Assembly: GCA_031268525.1 (NCBI GenBank)
Contig: JAIRXA010000133.1
Span: forward strand, 1-11,904
Source: Coriobacteriales bacterium
Lineage (GTDB): Bacteria > Actinomycetota > Coriobacteriia > Coriobacteriales > UBA8131
DNA length: 11,904 bases
Direction of reading: 5' to 3'
Shown here: piece by piece, positions 6,062-11,904 of the stretch
Layout of the letters: every line of letters begins with the position of its first letter
Numbering within the stretch: the stretch's first letter is position 1
The notes under the pieces: generated by a model
Database searches by the model: none
Told to the model about the DNA's origin: nothing
What the model saw: the letters and a program-made list of their open reading frames with translations, nothing else
Position numbers and translations under genes: made by a program

Positions 6062-6481
6062 ATGAGTGACCTTATGCGCTTCTCGGTGGCCATGCCCGAG
6101 GAGCTGTTGATGCAGTTCGATAACCTCGTCGCCCGTCGCGGACTGGCGAAGAATCGCTCGGAGGTCATTCGTGATCTCGTGCGCGATGCTCTGGTTGACG
6201 AGGAGTGGGACGACCCCGATCAGGAGATTGTCGGCACCCTGACCATCGTCTTTTCGCATCACGCATCCGATCTGCAAAACAAGCTCGATCAGATACAGCA
6301 TTCCCACCATGACAAGATCATTGCGGCGATGCATATCCACCTCGACGCACACAACTGTCTGGAGGTCGTTGCGATGCGCGGGCGTTCGGACGAGGTGCGA
6401 GCCATCGCCGAAAGCGTGCTGGGCGTCAAGGGCGTCAAGCACGGACGGCTGACGAGCACGACGACCGGGCGCTTCCTCTAG
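6062..6481 (+). CDS. nikR: Nickel-responsive transcriptional regulator NikR
   Basis: A cytoplasmic DNA-binding protein that represses nickel uptake or nickel-enzyme genes when Ni(II) is bound. Residues 3-47 form a ribbon-helix-helix domain (MRFSVAMPEELLMQFDNLV then KNRSEVIRDLVRDAL). Residues from about 57 form the ACT-like metal domain. All four E. coli nickel ligands are conserved with correct spacing: H80, H91, H93 and C99 (E. coli H76, H87, H89, C95) in QHSHHD and MHIHLDAHNCLEV. The 139-residue length is typical. GAAAGG lies 5 nt before the ATG at 6062. The stop TAG nearly touches the hypF N-terminus. A fitting operator lies at the head of the same block, implying autoregulation. Identity very sure; target is inferred. 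Confidence 0.96.
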   Translation: MSDLMRFSVAMPEELLMQFDNLVARRGLAKNRSEVIRDLVRDALVDEEWDDPDQEIVGTLTIVFSHHASDLQNKLDQIQHSHHDKIIAAMHIHLDAHNCLEVVAMRGRSDEVRAIAESVLGVKGVKHGRLTSTTTGRFL

Positions 6482-6482
6482 G

Positions 6483-6531
6483 GTGCGGCATCCAAGCGCT
6501 TGACCTGCATATCAGTGGCATCGTTCAGGGG
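6483..6531 (+). other. Unassigned N-terminal codons of hypF (no standard start codon)
   Basis: In the hypF frame these bases read IQALDLHISGIVQG from 6490, the first strand of the acylphosphatase domain, directly followed by VGFRPF. The frame is open back to 6313 but has no ATG, GTG or TTG before 6532. Other options are an ATC at 6490 (one base from ATG), a CTG at 6505, or GTG at 6483 in another frame, which reads VRHPSA and then hits TGA-C at 6501; a +1 shift there joins LDLHISGIVQG exactly. Real coding content is likely; how it begins is unresolved. Confidence 0.7.
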
Positions 6532-9081
6532 GTGGGGTTTCGGCCCTTTATCTATCGCTTGGCATGTTCGCAGGGGCTGGTCGGCTGGGTGCGCAATACC
6601 AGCGACGGCGTAGAGGTACATATCGAAGGCGTGGATGAGGCGACGGCTGCCTTTCTCTGTGAGTTGCCATCCAAGGCGCCATCTGCCTCACACATAAGCG
6701 AGATAACGACGAGAGAAAGCACGCCTCAACACTGCGAGGGCTTTGTCATTCTTCCCTCACTACGCCATGAAAGTGTTGTCACCTCCATCTCGCCGGACAT
6801 CGCCACCTGCCCTCAGTGTCTCGCTGAGCTCTTTGACCCCGATGACCGGCGGTTTCACTATCCCTTTATCAACTGTACCGACTGCGGCCCACGCTTCACG
6901 ATCATCAAGGCCCTGCCCTACGACCGTCCCGACACCTCAATGTGCGACTTTGAGATGTGCGCGGACTGCGCCGCCGAATACAGCGATCCGAATGATCGCC
7001 GTTTTCATGCGCAACCGGATGCCTGCTTTGACTGTGGGCCCCATCTGACCCTGTGGAAGCGCAACTCCGCCGTTGAGGCACACGGCCTCGAGGGGAGCGA
7101 TGCGGTCATCGAGACGACCTGTGAGCTGCTCCGTTCGGGACAGATCGTCGCCATCAAGGGGCTCGGCGGCTATCACCTTGCCTGCGACGCAGGCAACGAG
7201 GTGGCGGTCAACCTGCTGCGTGCCCGTAAGCGGCGCACTGACAAGCCCTTCGCCGTCATGGTACGCGATATTGCCTGCGCCCGGGCCTTGTGTCGAGTAG
7301 GCGAGCTGGAGGCGGATCTGCTTACCGGCACTGTCCGCCCCATTGTATTGCTGGAGCGTCACACACCTGGAGAGGCTGAGAGCGCCATTGCTCCTGCGAC
7401 GGCCTCGGGTGCTGTCGCGGCGGCCTCGGGCAGCGCTCCTGCGACGGCCTCGGGCAGCGCTCCTGCGGCGGCCTCGGGTGCTTCCGCAACGGCTACTTCG
7501 GCGGCCTTCAGGGCCACCCTTGCCCCCTCGGTCGCTGGCTCTCTGCACGAGATAGGCGTGATGCTTCCCGCAACCCCGGTACAGCACCTGCTGATGGCAC
7601 AGCTCGATATCCCCCTGGTGATGACCTCGGGCAACCTCAGCGAGGAGCCGATCATCGCAGACGTTGAGGGGGCACACGTAGAACTTGGTTCCATCGCGGA
7701 CGCCTTCCTCGATAACGATCGTAAAATAATATCACGCTATGATGATAGTGTTGTGCGCGTGATCGATGAACAGGTCTATCTGGTGCGTCGTGCCCGGGGG
7801 TATGCGCCCGCGCCCTTACCCTTTGTCGTGGACGGCGGCACTGCCGACGCGAGCGGTGGCGCGGGCCACAGTGACGAGGGTGGTGAGGGCAGCGAGGGCC
7901 ACAGTGACGAGGGCGGCACCCGGAGAAGCGAAAACGCGAAAAGCATCCGAGAGATCTCGCCCCCCGTCATACTGGCGGTCGGCCCCGAGCAAAAGAGCAC
8001 CATCACCTTGACCCGCGGCGACGAGGCCTTCGTCTCACAGCATCTCGGTGATCTTGCAAGTGCCTCGGCACTCAGGACCTGGCGCTCGACCGTGGCGCTC
8101 TACGAGCGGCTCTTCAACCTGCGACCTGAAGTGATTGCCTGCGACCTGCATCCCGAATACCTCGCGACCAAATGGGCTCGTTCCCAGGAGCAACCTCGTG
8201 TCGAGATACAGCATCATCATGCTCATATCGCCAGCGTCCTTGCAGAGGCACAGGTTGCACGCGCCATCGGAATCGCTTTTGATGGAACGGGCCTGGGCGA
8301 CGATGGGAGCATCTGGGGAGGCGAGGTTCTGATCGCCACGCTGGAAGACTACGAACGCTTCGCCCATCTGCGACCCGTGCCTCTGCCGGGCGGCGCCGCC
8401 GCCATCGAGCATCCCGAACGCATGGCCTTCTCGCTGCTGCGGAGCCTTGATATGGAGCGACACCCTGGAGCGAGCTGGCTTCTGGAGCGTCTGGGCGCTG
8501 ATCGGCGAGTATTGCTGGAGGGTGTGATCTCTGCCGGCCTGAACAGCCCGCTCACTTCTTCAATGGGGCGGCTCTTCGACGCGGTGAGTGCGCTCTGCGG
8601 TATCTGCGCCAACCCGAGCTATGAGGGCCAGGCGGCGGTTGAGCTGGAGGCGCTGCTGTATGGAGCAACGCAACCGAAAGAGGAGGAGGCGCATATCCCC
8701 CGCTCCCCCTATCGCTTCGCGCTTGACCTGCCGATCATCGATCCGACCCCGGTACTGGCCCCTCTTCTCGACGATCTGGCAGCGGGTCTTGCTCTGGCGA
8801 CGATCTCCCTGCGATTTCATCGTGCGGTCGTGCGACTGATCCTTGAGATCGCCGAGGCAGCCCGCAACGCCACAGGCTTGAACGATGTCGCCCTCGCCGG
8901 CGGAGTCTTCATGAACCGCTATCTGCTCACCTGGGCCCCGCCTGCCCTGCGCAAGGCGGGCTTTACCGTGTTGACCAATCGCGAACTGCCTACCAACGAC
9001 GGAGCCATATCCTACGGTCAGGCGGCTGTTGCCGCCGCGCAACTGGCGCGACTGGCCGCCGATGGCATAGAGTTGACCTGA
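6532..9081 (+). CDS. hypF: Carbamoyltransferase HypF (hydrogenase maturation)
   Basis: Uses carbamoyl phosphate and ATP to carbamoylate the C-terminal Cys of HypE, the source of the cyanide ligands of NiFe hydrogenase (cytoplasm). Domains from the GTG at 6532: acylphosphatase (GFRPF onward to about 75), two zinc motifs C93-x2-C96-x18-C115-x2-C118 and C143-x2-C146-x18-C165-x2-C168, a YrdC-like domain (about 190-425, with RARKRRTDKPFAVM), and a Kae1-like domain (about 478-835) with HHHAH (561-565), DGTGLGDDGSIWGGE, ALAGGVFMNR and NDGAISYGQ. The ORF has 849 residues. The excess over the usual ~750 is explained by low-complexity insertions at about 281-333 and 433-476. The true N-terminus lies upstream of 6532, because VQG of the VQGVGFRPF motif is encoded before it. 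Function very sure; start unsure. Confidence 0.96.
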   Translation: MGFRPFIYRLACSQGLVGWVRNTSDGVEVHIEGVDEATAAFLCELPSKAPSASHISEITTRESTPQHCEGFVILPSLRHESVVTSISPDIATCPQCLAELFDPDDRRFHYPFINCTDCGPRFTIIKALPYDRPDTSMCDFEMCADCAAEYSDPNDRRFHAQPDACFDCGPHLTLWKRNSAVEAHGLEGSDAVIETTCELLRSGQIVAIKGLGGYHLACDAGNEVAVNLLRARKRRTDKPFAVMVRDIACARALCRVGELEADLLTGTVRPIVLLERHTPGEAESAIAPATASGAVAAASGSAPATASGSAPAAASGASATATSAAFRATLAPSVAGSLHEIGVMLPATPVQHLLMAQLDIPLVMTSGNLSEEPIIADVEGAHVELGSIADAFLDNDRKIISRYDDSVVRVIDEQVYLVRRARGYAPAPLPFVVDGGTADASGGAGHSDEGGEGSEGHSDEGGTRRSENAKSIREISPPVILAVGPEQKSTITLTRGDEAFVSQHLGDLASASALRTWRSTVALYERLFNLRPEVIACDLHPEYLATKWARSQEQPRVEIQHHHAHIASVLAEAQVARAIGIAFDGTGLGDDGSIWGGEVLIATLEDYERFAHLRPVPLPGGAAAIEHPERMAFSLLRSLDMERHPGASWLLERLGADRRVLLEGVISAGLNSPLTSSMGRLFDAVSALCGICANPSYEGQAAVELEALLYGATQPKEEEAHIPRSPYRFALDLPIIDPTPVLAPLLDDLAAGLALATISLRFHRAVVRLILEIAEAARNATGLNDVALAGGVFMNRYLLTWAPPALRKAGFTVLTNRELPTNDGAISYGQAAVAAAQLARLAADGIELT
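7384..7506 (+). repeat. In-frame Ala/Ser/Pro/Gly repeat inside hypF (YrdC domain loop)
   Basis: GCTCCTGCGACGGCCTCGGG and close variants recur at 7390, 7435 and 7459; the last two are 24 bp apart and the first is 45 bp earlier. The array encodes APATASG, AAASGSA and similar words at HypF residues about 285-323. It falls between RPIVLLERHTPG and APSVAGSLHEIGVMLP, a variable loop in the family. Confidence 0.85.
7864..7916 (+). repeat. In-frame 33-bp repeat inside hypF (linker between YrdC-like and Kae1-like domains)
   Basis: GGCCACAGTGACGAGGG begins at 7864 and again at 7897, giving GHSDEGG twice with an 11-residue period in a Gly/Ser/Glu/Asp-rich linker. It follows VRRARGYAPAPLPF and precedes PPVILAVGPEQKST. 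Confidence 0.85.
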
Positions 9082-9087
9082 AGCGAT

Positions 9088-9159
9088 GATACGGACAACG
9101 AGACCGATAATGAGACCGAAAACGAGACTGCTAACGATACTGACAACGATACGAGAAGG
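9088..9159 (+). repeat. Six 12-bp units filling the hypF-hypC spacer
   Basis: Units of exactly 12 bp, such as GATACGGACAAC, GAGACCGATAAT, GAGACCGAAAAC, GAGACTGCTAAC and GATACTGACAAC, run without interruption, and the sixth (GATACGAGAAGG) supplies part of the hypC ribosome site AAGGAG. The repeat starts 6 nt after the hypF TGA, stays in hypF phase, and would read as Asp/Asn/Glu/Thr if the stop were read through. Confidence 0.85.
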
Positions 9160-9170
9160 AGCCATAGCCC

Positions 9171-9404
9171 ATGTGTCTGGCGATACCAGCCCTGATTGAG
9201 ACCATTGACGATGATCGGATGGCCATTGTTGATATCCTTGGAGTCAAGCGGCGCGTCGCCCTTGACCTCGTACCGCAGGCGCTGAGGGGTGACTTCGTAT
9301 TGGTGCACGCAGGTTATGGGATCGAGGTGGTCAGCCACGAGTTCGCCGCTGAAACGCTTGATTTGATCCGCGAATTCCCCGAACTTGCCGGGCAGGATTC
9401 ATGA
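9171..9404 (+). CDS. hypC: Hydrogenase maturation chaperone HypC
   Basis: A small cytoplasmic chaperone that carries the Fe(CN)2CO unit with HypD and delivers it to the hydrogenase large subunit. The 77-residue product starts with the family signature MCLAIPA; C2 is the iron-binding cysteine exposed after Met removal. The rest (GVKRRVALDLVP, GDFVLVHAGYGIEVVS) matches the OB-like HypC/HupF fold. AAGGAG (9156-9161) is 9 nt upstream and is partly made of the sixth 12-bp repeat unit. The TGA overlaps the hypD ATG (ATGA), as expected for proteins that work as a complex. Whether it also serves as a specialised HypC paralogue cannot be told here. Confidence 0.96.
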   Translation: MCLAIPALIETIDDDRMAIVDILGVKRRVALDLVPQALRGDFVLVHAGYGIEVVSHEFAAETLDLIREFPELAGQDS

Positions 9405-10639
9405 GCGTTCCGAATGCGCCAGATGTGGTTGATGTGGTTGGTGCGTCGAATGCGCCAGATGTGGTTGGCTCGCCAGACGATCCGAATGCGTTGGGTGCGC
9501 CAGACCTTTCGGGAGCGTCGGCCATCGCCTGCGATCCCGTGCGCGAGGCCTTTCGCGACCCCGTGCTTTCCCGCGAACTCCTCAAGCGCATCGAACAGCT
9601 TGCCGAGCCCCTGACAGAGCGTATCGCGCGCCCCGTCACCCTCATGGAGGTCTGTGGCACACATACCGTCGCCATCGCCCGCGCGGGGCTGCGTTCGGTG
9701 CTGCCCAGCACAATTCAACTGGTCAGCGGTCCAGGCTGCCCGGTCTGTGTGACCAGCAACGCCGATATTGACCGCATCATCGCCCTCACACACGTTCCCG
9801 ACGTGATCGTGGCGACCTTCGGCGACATGGTGCGCGTTCCCGGATCGTCCACCTCCCTGCAACAACGCAAGGCTGAGGGTGCGCCTATCGAGGTGGTCTA
9901 CTCGCCACTCGATGCGCTGCAACTGGCCCTGGAATTTCCAAAGCAACAGATTATCTTCGTCGGCGTGGGCTTTGAAACGACGACACCGCTGGTGGCGGCG
10001 ACCATCGAGCGCGCCTGTGCGCAGGAGCAGACGAACTTCAGCGTGATCACTGCACACAAGCGCGTACCTCCTGCTCTGGCGGCACTCGTCGACGATCCCG
10101 AGGTCGCCATCGACGCACTGATCCTGCCCGGCCATGTGAGCACGATTCTCGGCGAAGAGCCCTATGCGTTTCTGGCGCGTGAGCATCACATTCCAGGAGT
10201 CATTACCGGCTTTGAGCCTGTTGACCTGCTCCAGGGTATCGCACAGGTGCTTGAGCAGCTTATCGCTGGTGAGGCGCAGATTACAAACGCCTATCGACGT
10301 GCCGTGATGCCTCAGGGCAATCCAACGGCACGAGCCGCCATCGAGCGCGTCTTTTCGGTCACCGACGCCAACTGGCGCGGGCTGGGCGCCATCGCCAACA
10401 GCGGCTACAGCTTGTGTGAGGACTTCGCTGCCTTCGACGCATTGCGACGTTTCTCGCCCGAGGTTGAGCCGACCGTCGAACCGCAGGGCTGTCGCTGTGG
10501 CGAGGTTCTGCGCGGCATCCTTGCTCCGTCCGCCTGCCCGCTCTTCGGTCGTGCCTGCACGCCCTCACACCCGGTGGGTCCCTGCATGGTGTCTTCAGAG
10601 GGCAGCTGTGCTGCCTGGTATCGCTACCGAATCGGATGA
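9401..10639 (+). CDS. hypD: Hydrogenase maturation iron-sulfur protein HypD
   Basis: The scaffold that builds Fe(CN)2CO with HypC and accepts cyanide from HypE (cytoplasm). The core starts near residue 45. Key segments are MEVCGTHT (82-89, with C85 and H88), SGPGCPVCVT (109-118, with C113 and C116), GFETTTP (190-196) and GHVSTILG (244-251). The C-terminal Cys-rich segment (C364, C366, C379, C386, C395, C403) includes the 4Fe-4S ligands. At 412 residues it is longer than the usual 360-370, because the first ~43 residues are a repeated NAPDVV/VVGAS extension with no homology I recognise. The ATG at 9401 overlaps the hypC stop, and no better internal start is seen before the core. A 21-nt gap leads to hypE. 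Function very sure. Confidence 0.96.
   Translation: MSVPNAPDVVDVVGASNAPDVVGSPDDPNALGAPDLSGASAIACDPVREAFRDPVLSRELLKRIEQLAEPLTERIARPVTLMEVCGTHTVAIARAGLRSVLPSTIQLVSGPGCPVCVTSNADIDRIIALTHVPDVIVATFGDMVRVPGSSTSLQQRKAEGAPIEVVYSPLDALQLALEFPKQQIIFVGVGFETTTPLVAATIERACAQEQTNFSVITAHKRVPPALAALVDDPEVAIDALILPGHVSTILGEEPYAFLAREHHIPGVITGFEPVDLLQGIAQVLEQLIAGEAQITNAYRRAVMPQGNPTARAAIERVFSVTDANWRGLGAIANSGYSLCEDFAAFDALRRFSPEVEPTVEPQGCRCGEVLRGILAPSACPLFGRACTPSHPVGPCMVSSEGSCAAWYRYRIG
9411..9468 (+). repeat. 36-bp in-frame repeat in the hypD 5' end
   Basis: CGAATGCGCCAGATGTGGTT occurs identically at 9411 and 9447, a 12-residue period (NAPDVV...). A degenerate third trace (CCGAATGCGTTGGGTGCGCC) follows near 9481. It encodes only the non-conserved extension of HypD. 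Confidence 0.85.
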
Positions 10640-10660
10640 GAACTCTGGAGATGAGCTCAT

Positions 10661-11701
10661 ATGACTATAAACGATGATATGATCTTGCTGGCACATGGTT
10701 CGGGCGGTTCGATGATGCGAGAGCTTATCGAGGAGCTTTTCTACGAGGCCTACGGCTCCGACGAATTGCTGCGTGGCGATGACGCGGCGGTCCTGGAAAC
10801 ACCAGGCAGCTCTGGTCGGCTTGCCTTCTCAACCGACACCTTTGTTGTCACCCCCTACGTCTTTCCCGGAGGCGATATCGGACGCCTGGCGGTCTGTGGT
10901 ACGGTCAACGATATCGCGACCTCAGGAGCGATCCCACTGTGGCTTTCCGCCGCGTTCGTGCTGGAAGAGGGCCTGCCGCTTACCGACCTTCGACACATCT
11001 GTGCCTCGATGGCCGAGGCGGCCCACGAGGCGGGTATCCGCATTGTCACCGGCGATACAAAGGTGGTGGCACGCGGACAGGGTGACGGCATCTACATCAA
11101 CACAAGCGGCGTGGGGGTACTGCCTGATGATCGTTCCGACGGTCTGACCGGAGCGAACTGCCAGCCCGGCGACCACATCCTGCTCTCCGGAACCCTCGGT
11201 GACCACGGCTGCGCCATCGTCTCCTGCCGCGAGAATCTGCATTTCTCCACAACGATAGAAAGCGACGCTGCACCCCTGAACCATCTGGTCGCCGCCGTAC
11301 TCACAGCCGCCCCTGCGACCCGCTGCTTTCGCGATCCGACCCGTGGCGGTCTGGCCTCAAGCTTAAACGAGTTGGCGGCACAGAGCCATACCATGATGAC
11401 GATTGACGAGGAGGCCATACCCGTGCACGATCAGGTACGGGCTATCTGCGACCTGCTCGGCTTCGATGTCTTCCAGGTGGCCAACGAGGGCAAGATGGTG
11501 GCCATTGTGCCTCCCGCTCAGGCAGACGCAGCGCTCGCGGCAATGCGTGGCAGCCAGTATGGCAGCGAGGCGGCGCTGATCGGTGAGGTCTTTGCGATGT
11601 CTGGGACCGATGACGGCCCACTGGTCTCCGTGCGCACCTCCCTGGGATCCGAGCGTGTCCTCGACATGCTGACCGGCGAGCAGCTGCCGAGAATCTGTTA
11701 G
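10661..11701 (+). CDS. hypE: Carbamoyl dehydratase HypE (hydrogenase maturation)
   Basis: Accepts the carbamoyl group from HypF on its last cysteine and dehydrates it with ATP to a thiocyanate that becomes the cyanide ligand (cytoplasm). The 346 residues match the family. Seen are LLAHGSGGSMM (9-19), LRGDDAAVLE (37-46), FSTDTFVVTP (56-65), CGTVNDIATSGAIPLWLS (79-96) and FRDPTRGGLASSLNE, standard for the PurM-like ATP-binding fold. The C-terminus PRIC ends in the essential acceptor C346. The ATG at 10661 has GGAG 10 nt upstream, rather far but without a rival. It closes the hypFCDE run; hypA and hypB are not in the window. It is distantly related in fold to PurM in the other block. Confidence 0.97.
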   Translation: MTINDDMILLAHGSGGSMMRELIEELFYEAYGSDELLRGDDAAVLETPGSSGRLAFSTDTFVVTPYVFPGGDIGRLAVCGTVNDIATSGAIPLWLSAAFVLEEGLPLTDLRHICASMAEAAHEAGIRIVTGDTKVVARGQGDGIYINTSGVGVLPDDRSDGLTGANCQPGDHILLSGTLGDHGCAIVSCRENLHFSTTIESDAAPLNHLVAAVLTAAPATRCFRDPTRGGLASSLNELAAQSHTMMTIDEEAIPVHDQVRAICDLLGFDVFQVANEGKMVAIVPPAQADAALAAMRGSQYGSEAALIGEVFAMSGTDDGPLVSVRTSLGSERVLDMLTGEQLPRIC

Positions 11702-11710
11702 ATCTGGCGG

Positions 11711-11794
11711 GGTGCCAAAGGGGACGGGGTGCCAAAATGCCAAAGGGGGACGGCATGTGCCAAAGGGGGACGGGGCATGCCAAAGGGGGACGGC
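11711..11794. repeat. Array of GTGCCAAAGGGGGACGG units after hypE
   Basis: ATGCCAAAGGGGGACGG-type units begin at 11737, 11757 and 11777 (20-bp period), with an earlier copy (GGTGCCAAAGGGGACGG) at 11711 and a cut copy (GGTGCCAAA) near 11729. It starts 10 nt after the hypE stop. I see no terminator hairpin. Intergenic words of this kind recur in many bacterial genomes and some are linked to REP-type transposases, which is a comparison from memory. Confidence 0.85.
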
Positions 11795-11904
11795 AGACTG
11801 TGTGAAAATTCCCATATCTGACGGCGAAATCGGTAGATTCTCAAGCTCAGTAAAGTAGTGTTATAGTATAATAGTAAATGGCATTTGTACAAGTCCTCCT
11901 TCTG
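11795..11904. other. AT-rich end of window, possible start of a leaderless gene
   Basis: The base composition drops sharply in GC compared with the rest. TATAAT (11867-11872) lies inside a TTATA-G-TATAA palindrome (11861-11871), so both strands show -10-like words. On the plus strand an ATG at 11878-11880 sits where transcription from TATAAT would begin and is open to the window end (MAFVQVLLL), which would be a leaderless gene. No ribosome site or good -35 is seen. Minus strand AAGGAGG (11895-11901) has only very short reading frames after it. No gene can be called. Confidence 0.25.

Noticed and set aside
6937..7677. Minus-strand open frame of 246 residues inside hypF
   Set aside because: It is antisense to conserved zinc and YrdC motifs; openness is a by-product of GC-rich codon use and the repeat.
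9018..9338. Minus-strand frame with SVSLSVSL repeats across the hypF-hypC spacer
   Set aside because: It is the reverse reading of the 12-bp repeat; no ribosome site, and it overlaps hypC.
11363..11892. Minus-strand frames after hypE with PSPFG/PLWHFG words
   Set aside because: These translate the GTGCCAAAGGGGGACGG array in reverse or run antisense to hypE; the array itself explains them.

Overview
The window looks like the chromosome of a GC-rich anaerobe. A class B sortase, a purine operon and a NiFe-hydrogenase maturation set together suggest a Gram-positive host. My best guess is an actinobacterium of the Coriobacteriia type, but this rests on gene content and style only; no rRNA or other phylogenetic marker is present.

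The window has two divergent gene blocks that meet at a regulatory region near 5045-5297. The left block is on the minus strand. In transcription order it holds a 54-residue single-span membrane protein (4880-5044), a class B sortase (3920-4771), purF, purM and purN (2298-3923, 1184-2248, 573-1187), and a proline-rich membrane protein (4-456). Sortase/purF and purM/purN overlap by ATGA, so a cell-surface transpeptidase appears to be translationally coupled to de novo purine synthesis (PurF step 1, PurN step 3, PurM step 5).

The right block is on the plus strand: a thioredoxin (5298-5618), an unknown small helical protein (5634-5909), the nickel regulator NikR (6062-6481), then hypF, hypC, hypD and hypE (to 11701). 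HypF and HypE make the cyanide ligand from carbamoyl phosphate; HypC and HypD assemble the Fe(CN)2CO unit of NiFe hydrogenase. hypA, hypB and the hydrogenase itself are not in the window. A perfect 11-bp inverted repeat of 28 bp total length covers the likely -10 of this block and has the half-site spacing of the E. coli NikR operator, so the whole block may be nickel-regulated by its own product.

The most striking feature is the amount of short-period repeat DNA at and inside gene ends. It includes a Pro-Glu-Phe repeat in the propeptide of PurF, two low-complexity insertions in HypF, a repeated N-terminus on HypD, a 12-bp periodic hypF-hypC spacer, an 80-bp periodic array ahead of nikR, and a 20-bp periodic array after hypE. 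Coding repeats have periods divisible by three and keep frame; two of the three intergenic arrays do not. A second oddity is that hypF has no ATG, GTG or TTG upstream of its conserved acylphosphatase strand. It needs a non-standard start, a +1 frameshift at a TGA-C, or a sequence correction. I see no RNA genes, insertion sequences, CRISPR arrays or complete mobile elements.
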